Positions 56,518 through 64,000 of a stretch of 64,000 nucleotides of DNA are shown here, piece by piece. The DNA comes from Microcyclospora pomicola (taxonomy: Eukaryota > Ascomycota > Dothideomycetes > Capnodiales). Each line of letters starts with the position of its first letter. Within the stretch, counting starts at the first letter, position 1. A program made the translations under genes and the position numbers. The stretch lies in contig NHNY01000021.1 in NCBI GenBank assembly GCA_002786065.1, forward strand, positions 1-64,000. The letters run 5' to 3'. The notes under the pieces are model-generated. The model was not told the DNA's origin and searched no databases. It was given only the letters and a program-made list of their open reading frames with translations.

Positions 56518-59500
56518 TTAGCCACCCTTCCTTTCGGATTCGTCCGCAGGCATAGCCTTGCCTAGTGGCACCTTCGGTCCAACGCTGGACTTGCTCTTCT
56601 TGTGACCCTTTCTCGTGGCCTGCTGCCAACCATTCTGCCCGTGCGCGCCTGCTGATTGAGGCATGGCCACAGGACCCTTAGCTGGCTTGCCATACTGAGC
56701 TGGATTGGGAGCACTCCCTTTTCGTTCATGCTTGACGGGTGTGGGGAAGTTCTCATCTCCTTGATGATTTACATTTCTCAGCTTCGATAAGACGTGACCA
56801 TTAACCTGGATGGGAGAGTCCAATTTATCGAATGCGCCGATTTGCGTAGGCGATGGCGTACGCATCTCAGCCACCGGCGATAACAGAGGAGCACTCAATG
56901 GTACAGGCTCTGCGTATCGCTCTGATGCAAGATCTGCGTGTCCATTCGGTATGATGGTGGACTTTGGCTTCGGCGTCGTGCTTGGTGATACAGCTCGCGG
57001 CGTGGCTGCTATGTCTGCGCCATCGACAGATTCGGCACGACCGTTGATACCCGGCTCGCATGTCCTGATCGACAATGACCGTACACGTGACAAGTCGTTC
57101 TCAGAAATGATCTGTGGTCTGTCAGGGAGGGCATCCTTGCCGCGAACACCATTGGTGAACTGCGTTGACTCGTTCCCAAACGATGGGTTGGACCCGTTCA
57201 CGATCAAGGGGCCCCCAATATCAATGGGCGGCGGCGCTGCCTCAGGTATCGGTGTAGGCAACTCTGCCTCCTTCGTATTGACCACAAGTTGTGACGGCGT
57301 CGCTCGTCGCTCTGCCAATGTCGGATAGCTCCGTTGATGGCCAAGCGAAGGCGATCGCGAAGCACGAAAGCCATTACTGTGGGATGACGCTAGATCTGGA
57401 GTGACTCTTCTTGGGCGCTGAGAAGGTGGATCTCTGAGCGACATGGATGGCATGGGTCCCTGGCCAGGAACACCGTACTGCGCCTGTGGCCCAAATTGCG
57501 GCGAGTTCCCAACGTAATAGCCCAGGTATTCCTTCGGCATAGCGTTATCTCGCGCCCCTATACCCGGCATCCCTGCTAGCGGTGACAACGCCAACGGCAT
57601 TCCAGGCAAGAATCCTTGGGAGCCCCGCAAATGCGGATACTGTGCAGCTATGGCGCCAGAGATATCAAAGCCCGGGTGTGCTTGCTGGTGCATCGACAGC
57701 GGATGGGGCAACGACCTCCCAGGCTGAGACTGTGAACGCGTAGCGCCAGGCGAGCCATTTGTGATGGATGCTCGGTGACCTTGTCGTCGCACAGCGGGTA
57801 CTGCTGGGCCCAGCGACGGCGAAGACGGGTTTGTATTTGTTCCTTCCCTGGAACGTGCTTGCGACATGGACGATGGCGGCGGATACCGTGCCGGGAAATG
57901 GTATAGATATCCTGGCAGTAGCGGCGCGGTTTGTGGGGCATTCTCGACGTATCTTGGACTAGCCATGCCGTTGGCGAACCCCTGCTGACGTTGCGAACCT
58001 CCAACGTTTGGAGACGATTGGCCATGATTTTGTCCTTGTTGTTGCTGTTGCGCGTGATGAGCGAGTTGCGATCGCAGCGCATCCTGCTGTAATTGCAAGA
58101 ACTGATACTGCTGGAACAGCTGATCATGAATGCTACCCTTGGTCGCGAAGTAGTCCGCAAGCTGCTGTGGACCAAGCACTGGGGTTGCGAATCCATGCAC
58201 TCCTCTTTGGTTCGTGAACGAGGCTCCACTAGAGGCCCTGCGGCTGTTATTGCCGCTCCTGTGCGCGGATTGATTTCTGTTCTTCTTGTTGTGTGACCGA
58301 CCAGAGCCCTGCTCATGATTCGGCCTCCCCGACTGCGACGCACTCCGCCTAAGGATGGGAGCTGGTTTTGGTGTAGGCCGAACAAAGATCGGTTTCTCCT
58401 CTGGTGGAAACTCAAACTCTTCGCAGCATTTCTCCAACTGGCAGCCGTCGGCCAGGAGTTCGAATGCTCGCCGTATCTCACTGTGAATGCCCGACCAAGA
58501 GTAGTCGTCGGCAGAATTGCCAAGATTTCGACTGATCGTGAATGGCTCCTCCACACACAGCCGATTTCGTGCTTCCTTGTCGGCATAATTCGTCGTGCTC
58601 CAGCCTTTCTGCTTCCTAGACAACAACTGACCTTCTCTGATCGACACCACAAATTCGGAATAGACAAACTCATAGCCGTAATGTCGGAAGAATTGAAACA
58701 GCAGCTCAGCGAGCGACTCTTTGTTGGCATCTCCATATCCTTTCAATGATTCTAGGTCGTCTGCGAACGAAGAGGTCTTGCCATCTTCCGATTTTATCCG
58801 GTGGCCGTCCATTTTCTGTAGTGAGGGCAGAATCGGTGGATCCCTCCTTTGCAAGAAGCTGATGATCATGCAGATCCAGGTATAGGAACTGATGGTACCA
58901 CCAAAAGCTGAATCACAATTTTAGCACAAGTTTTCGCCAAAGGTTAGAGACTTGCTCACCAGCGTCATTGAGTATCCGCCTCTTAGTCCAGTACTTGATG
59001 ATCTTTGCGAGCGGTCGCACCCTCGGGTCGATCTGCACATACGTCTTGATCATTCGTGTATTCTCCAAAGCCATTGGGTTGTTGATGTTCATGTCACACG
59101 CCAGCCGCAGCTCGGGATCCCAGATCTTCACAATCGGTACCTTTGCCGAAGCGCGGCACTCAACCTTCTCCATACCATCTGCGTCCGTCAGCAATTGTGT
59201 CCCGCAGCCTTGGCACACAAGACTCCATCAACCTACTTTTTGAAAGCAACCTTGCCAGATCGTGCATAGACTCCATCTTTTTGTAGCTCGTCGTTATACA
59301 AATGTCCACGTCCGAGTCACTGGACGCCAATAAATTCCCTGATGAACCAAACACATTGACCGTGATGTCGTTACCCGGCCATTCTTCGTTCAGTATGCGA
59401 CCGAGCTTTTGGATCAATTTCGCCCGTCGTCCTTCGCTCTCATCGGACGGTAGTAACCGGTCGTACAACTCGCGCATGTCTCCACTCAGCTTCTCATCCT

Positions 59501-59879
59501 CATCAGGGTCCAGCGTCTTCTTCGGCTCTTTGGAGGGTGGCGGGAGTTCGAGATGGCCATCGGCCAGGTAGGGCATGCGCCTCTTTCGAATCTCGGCGCC
59601 CGTCTCGAATCGGCAGACCACCGTCCCACTATGGCCGCGTTGTGCGGGCCTCTGGTCCCCAATACTTTCAGACACGACCGACTTTGGTGATTGGCTGGAC
59701 AATCCGCGATGAGGCGACGGCGAGCGTGAGTGGAAGCGCATATCCCGTGGACGTTGGAAGGGAGTGGATGGGACCGAGCTCGAATGCTGGGACTCCAGCG
59801 GCGGGCGAGGAGGATGTTGCTGGCCGAAGCGTTCAGCGGCGATGGAAGCCATGTTTCTAGGACGCTGCTGCTGTGTCAT
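56518..59879 (-). CDS. Large Cid1-family nucleotidyltransferase (CutA/CutB-like)
   Basis: Three exons, 59879-59237, 59178-58960 and 58907-56518 (introns 58 and 52 bp), give about 1083 residues. The head (1-140) is Ser/Pro/Arg-rich and disordered. The nucleotidyltransferase core follows: VNVFGSSGNLLASSDSDVDICI with the metal-binding Asp190 and Asp192, then SAKVPIVKIWDPELRLACDMN, which should carry the third Asp. The palm continues with ENTRMIKTYVQIDPRVRPLAK. The PAP-associated domain lies at 345-415 (YGDANKESLAELLFQFFRHYGYEFVY, VSIREGQLLSRKQKGW). Beyond residue 470 about 600 residues are Gln/Pro/Ser/Gly-rich low complexity (QQQQGQN, SPSLGP). In Aspergillus, CutA/CutB of this family add CU-rich tails to mRNA and trigger decapping. 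The same role is likely but inferred. Start at 59879; a later Met (59852) is possible. Confidence 0.9.
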
Positions 59880-61062
59880 GAGCACAGTCTCATGGGCAGC
59901 AGACACGTCCGCCTTCCCATCTGACTCCACCGTGACAAACAGTATTCACAAGCGCGTTGGAAGTATGCGGGCGGTAGGTATGGGGTGAAGGTGACCAAGC
60001 ACGGCGGAAGGCCAGCCAAAAGCGACCACCAAGATGGCTCGGGGGGACGTGATACGTGCCGTTCCAAGCGGATGCAAGAGTGTCGTCGAATCAATGGCGA
60101 TGGTGGCGGTGCTGCCGGGCGCGTGCAGGTCAGACGTGTTTGCGGGCGTGGATGTTGATTTGTGCTGCTGTGGACAAACGGCCCCTGTCTTCCGGGGGAG
60201 TGAGGTAAGGGTACGGCAGGTCAGGTAGGGTTCGAGGGTATTGGCAGGAACAGGCCCGAACGAGCTGCAGTCAGCAAGCACACCGGCAGTCAGAACCAGG
60301 CTGAGAGCTGAAAGTGTATCGGTTTGGGGGATGACGAGATGTCGTGTGCGTATTGCAGGAGGATACGAGGTGGGCAATAATCAACCACAGAGTCCAGGCG
60401 TAACTTAGATGTCGAGTAATGGACGCTTCGGGCATCGCTAGCGGCGGAGAAGAGAAAGGGTAGAGGTAGTTTATTATTCATAGAATAATCCGTGGGATCT
60501 GCGAGGGACTGTACATGTACTTCAACACTTTGCTTCCATTTATTTATATACCGATGACAGTCTGTCCATTTGCTTCTTCAGTATCCGTGGGCATTTCAAG
60601 ATATATTGGCTGTCATATGCGAGGATGAAGCACTTCTCCAATGCGACAAGACTTTACTCATCCAATCTCTTCTCCTTTCCGTCCACCGTACACATCACTT
60701 TTGACCACTGCGGCAGTCTTGGAGTTTCCTTGCGCAGTATATTATTATCTGCTGATCTACACCGATCTTCGCCGTACTCTAAAACATACCACTGTATCGC
60801 TAGGGTTACGAGAGACCCTAACATACCTGGGAATCTATTCTGTCTGCCAATGACCGCCCTGGACCGACCAGTAACAGCTCATTGGGCTTGTCAGCTTACT
60901 TGCAGCACATCCTCCAATCCCTGTGGCGCCCAGTCCCAATGGCCCAATGATTAGAGGTAGACAATCCCACGTACACGATCAGGTGGAGCCATCGTGGCGG
61001 GTAGCAATACACGAGTCATCACTGACTTCATACAATGCTGTACGTACGCGCATCTGCCCAGC
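59880..61062. other. Intergenic, about 1.2 kb
   Basis: 5' region of the Cid1-type gene and 3' flank of the isochorismatase-like gene. No gene, tRNA or element recognised. Confidence 0.45.
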
Positions 61063-61812
61063 CTAGAACTTACACAGCGCCTGCAAGCTCTCCTTCGTCT
61101 TGGCATTGTACTCCTTAACCACACCAGCAACAGCCTTGAACGCTCCGATCCCAGCATCTCCCATACACTCGTAAAGGAAGCTCTCACTGCTCGTCACGAT
61201 GGCGCCCTCGGCCCTCAGCCTCGCCAGGGCGATTCCGATCTCCTGCGGATTGCAGCTCGAGACTCCATCTGCGATGATGTACACCTTGTGGCCCTCGCGC
61301 AGCAGATCCAACGTCGTTTGCGTGACGCAGATATGCGTCTCGATGCCCACGATGACGACCTCTCTCTTCGCCGGGCCAAGCGCGTTCAATGCCTCCCGCA
61401 CCTCGGGCACGAGCATTGAGAAAGCAGACTTGTCCGCGTGCACTCGGGTCGCGATGCCGTCTGGCGCGTCGAGGCCGAGCTCCGGACATGTCTCGCCGAG
61501 CTTGCTGCGGAGTTGCGTCGTCGCGAAGACGGGGATGTCCAGGGCCTGACTCGCCTTGAGCAGTTTCTTGGTCGTCTCGACGACTTTTTGGAACTCGAAG
61601 ATGGGCCCGCGGAACTTCTCTTGCAGATCGCAGATGCTGCGCGTGCCATGTGATCAGTTCTGGGGTTGGAGAGTGGAAGGACTCAGCGATGGCCGAGTCG
61701 ATCATGAACCTACAACAGCACCGGGTGGGCTACGACATGTCAGCCCTCTGCGCAGTGTGGGGTTGTGAGCCGTGGCAGCGCTGTACCGAGACGCCGTGTC
61801 GGACCTGCCATG
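61063..61812 (-). CDS. Isochorismatase-like cysteine hydrolase (ISOC-type)
   Basis: Three exons, 61812-61788 (25 nt), 61729-61714 (16 nt) and 61636-61063, give 204 residues. The joined N-terminus reads MAGPTRRLAHPVLFICDLQEKF, matching the family consensus in which the catalytic Asp lies in xCDxQ. The rest has VHADKSAF with the catalytic Lys and VGIETHICVTQTTLDLL with the nucleophile Cys. ADGVSSCNPQEIGIALARLRAEGA follows and the protein ends with KTKESLQALCKF. Proteins of this ISOC1/2-like group are usually of unknown substrate; true isochorismatase activity is not implied. Both small 5' exons are deduced from frame and family fit only, but each junction is GT-AG and consistent. The gene lies 296 bp before the flavin monooxygenase stop, on the same strand. 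Confidence 0.85.
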
Positions 61813-61982
61813 ATCACGACGGTGATTGATCGTCCTTCTCAATTGTACTGAAACGCCGTAGAAAGTCTGACTTTCTACCTAAACAGCGATCGAGGTAAGG
61901 TCAAGCATTGTCACAAGCCGTTGTGCCGCGTTTTATGTTTCTGGAACGATTGCCCCAGATCTTCTTGAGCGGGGATGTTCAC

Positions 61983-61997
61983 CACGTGATGACGTGA
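61983..61997. promoter_or_regulatory. CACGTG plus ATGACGT-like tandem sites upstream of the hydrolase gene
   Basis: CACGTG at 61983-61988 is followed immediately by ATGACGTGA. The pair combines an E-box and a CRE-like/ATF half-site about 170 bp upstream of the hydrolase start. Possible stress or nutrient control; seen in sequence, effect inferred. Confidence 0.35.
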
Positions 61998-62107
61998 CGA
62001 TAATCACAGTACACGCCCCAGACTAGTACGTGTACAGTACATCAGATCAATTATACAACACAGTACGGGTATATGACTTTGCTTTCACTTTCTTCCCACC
62101 CTCCTCT

Positions 62108-64000
62108 TCATCTAACACGAAGCTTCTCCAACCACGCCGGATTTCTCGCAAGAAAGCCACCCACTATTGCGACCGTACCCAGCACGCTCACAGCCACGGC
62201 CGTGACACCAAGGAACGCCTCTTCTCTGACTCTGCCCAAGTGAATCTCCTGTACCACATCCTTCCCATCTCCCTCCACCTCATAGTCATCTAGAACCACG
62301 TTCGACAACAACTCCTGGTACTCGACCACCGTCCCGCTCCAGTTGTTGGTGATCAACCCAGCCTCGTTCTTATACCAGGAGTTGCAATTCGCGTCGTTGA
62401 AGCTCGACGTCTGCAGCCGCTCCTGCAGACGGGCGTTGTAAGCTTCGATCTTCTGCTTCTTCGGTGTGACACTGAGCGATGCGCCTTTACGCCGTGCGTG
62501 GAGCACCGGCCCGATGAGCCCGTTGATGTAGCGTGACTGCGCTTCGATCATCAAAATGATGCTGTTGTGTCCGAGGTTCGTGTTGGGCCCGTACAGCATG
62601 GCGAAATTTGGCATGTCCTCCACGCAGACGCCGTTGAAGGCTTGGGCACCCTCGGCCCAGACATCGGATAGTGCACGGCCACAGCGTCCGCGTAGTTTGA
62701 TGGGATGCATGAACTCCAGCGTTTTGAAGCCTGTGGCGCAGACTATCAAGTCGTAGTGAGACGCAGCATCGACGGGTTTGTTCTGGCTGTCTTCAGGATC
62801 CAGCACTTTGATACTCGTTGGCGTGATACTATGTATCGATCTGGTCTCGAGTGTCACGTTAGGCTTGATTAGACTAGGGTAATAGTCATCTGAAGCAATG
62901 GTACGTTTGCATCCACTAAAACATTCATTGGGTCAGCTCTGCATCGACATGGGACGAGAAAGTCGAAGCCATGAAGGTGTACTCACACGCCATATTTCGG
63001 TATCAACGCGTCCCACATCTCTGGATAGTCAGCCAGTTGTGTGTGCAGCAAAGTGGAAGCCATGTCTTCGACCATCTTCGCCGTCTTCGAGTCTGAACTG
63101 GCCACGGAATCGTACATCATCTCTCGGATCTTCATCTGGACAGTCCTCTTCGTCCAACGCACAGGCGGTAAGTAACGGTACACTCCACGCATGAAAGGGG
63201 ATACCTCAACATCCCCGCGAGGCACGATCCAGGCAGGAGTTCGCTGAAACACCGTAACGTGCTTGGCGACTTTCTGGACTTCGGGCAGAATCTGTACCGC
63301 TGTGCAGCCTGTGACTCGTCTCAGTATGGCATCGAGCTATCGTCCAAAGGATGAGTTCATACCATTGCCAAGAATCGCGATCTTCTTATCCTTGAGATCA
63401 TACGACCAATCCCACCTGGCCGAGTGCATCATCTTGCCCTCAAAACCATCCAGACCCTCGATCGCCGGCCATTTCGGCTGATTGAGCTGGCCCACCGCGC
63501 TAACCAAGAAATCCGTCTTGATCACGTACTCGGGCGAGAATTCGCCCTCTTTGCTTCCCTGCGGCGTCGTGACGCGTACATTCCACTTCTTCGCCGCATC
63601 GTCCCAAGTCGCGTCTTCGACTGTGCTGTTGAAGCGTACATGTTGGTATAAATTATACTCCTGTGCGGTCCGGACGAGGTAGGCCAGGATCTCCTCTTGG
63701 CCGGGATAGAGACGCGTCCAATCAGCGTTCTGATAGAAGCTGAACGAGTAGAGGGTCGACCAGACATCACAGCAGCATCCAGGGTATTTATTGTCGTGCC
63801 TCGGATCATGTCAATACTAGGTACTTCTTGAGTGGCGTGGATGCGGTGATATCGGCTCACCATGTTCCGCCCACTCCAGCGGACTTTTCGAGAATGACAA
63901 AGTTCCGAACGTTGTTTCTCTTGATGAGATCAATGGCCGTGCAGAGGCCGCTGATGCCAGCGCCGATGATCACCACGGCAGCATTGCCGTGATTCTCGTT
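62108..64000 (-). CDS. Baeyer-Villiger-type flavin monooxygenase, 5' end outside the window
   Basis: Four exons in the window (64000-63861, 63799-63363, 63308-62987, 62915-62108) with phases that fit. The 5' end is cut. The first exon holds the FAD-binding [18 protein letters not shown] (GxGxxG). The second begins [25 protein letters not shown], a signature of cyclohexanone/steroid monooxygenases. [13 protein letters not shown] matches the Baeyer-Villiger fingerprint FxGxxxHxxxW(P/D). The NADPH site continues with [47 protein letters not shown] and [24 protein letters not shown] are further family hallmarks. The C-terminus carries a hydrophobic segment, [20 protein letters not shown], that may anchor the enzyme in a membrane. 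Substrate unknown. The hydrolase gene on the same strand is close, but a functional link is not shown. Confidence 0.9.

Noticed and set aside
57648-58736. Minus-strand 362-codon frame inside the Cid1-type gene
   Set aside because: It is an out-of-frame shadow of the Gln/Pro-rich exon, with odd Arg/Cys-rich composition and no motif.

Overview
The window is nuclear DNA of a filamentous ascomycete (Pezizomycotina), probably a dothideomycete. Genes are compact, introns are mostly 41-111 bp with GTRNGT donors, base composition is balanced, and the gene set is fungal: Mdm12 (ERMES), ApsA/Num1, Flc/TRP-like channel, GH76 Dfg5/Dcw1, a RID-like DNA methyltransferase and CWC24. The class-level placement is inferred from protein flavour, not from a marker gene. 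I saw no rRNA, tRNA, CRISPR array or intact transposon.

Layout, left to right. 1-17 kb: start of SEC61B (-), a conserved fungal protein of unknown function (-), an F-box protein (+), a four-TM protein (-), a protein with a DUF7587-like domain (-), a SMYD/Set6-type SET protein (-), and a PA-TM-RING type E3 (-) head to head with the SAGA subunit Ngg1/Ada3 (+). 17-27 kb: MDM12 (-), a gene-poor stretch of about 4 kb, an 84-residue protein with a conspicuous upstream ORF (+), and a secreted GH18 chitinase (-). 27-42 kb: ApsA/Num1 (-) head to head with CWC24 (+), a CLC chloride/proton exchanger (-), and an Flc/TRP-like membrane protein (-). 44-56 kb: GH76 mannanase (+), RID/Masc1-like cytosine methyltransferase (-) head to head with ADE4 (+), and an ENT-type nucleoside transporter (-). 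56-64 kb: a large Cid1/CutA-type nucleotidyltransferase (-), an isochorismatase-like hydrolase (-), and a Baeyer-Villiger-type flavin monooxygenase (-) cut by the window end.

This is a housekeeping neighbourhood, not an operon-like cluster. Shared themes are cell wall and envelope (GH18, GH76, Flc), organelle contact and nuclear positioning (Mdm12, ApsA), chromatin (Ngg1, SET, RID-like) and purines (Ade4, ENT carrier). The most interesting items are the RID-like methyltransferase beside a degenerate intergenic island, the DUF7587-like protein with a possible ADP-ribosyltransferase-like layout, the 51-codon uORF, and three genes whose 5' ends sit on tiny exons (3, 8, and 25 plus 16 nt). Conceptual splicing was done by eye. 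Every junction listed keeps frame and restores family consensus, but none has transcript support here.
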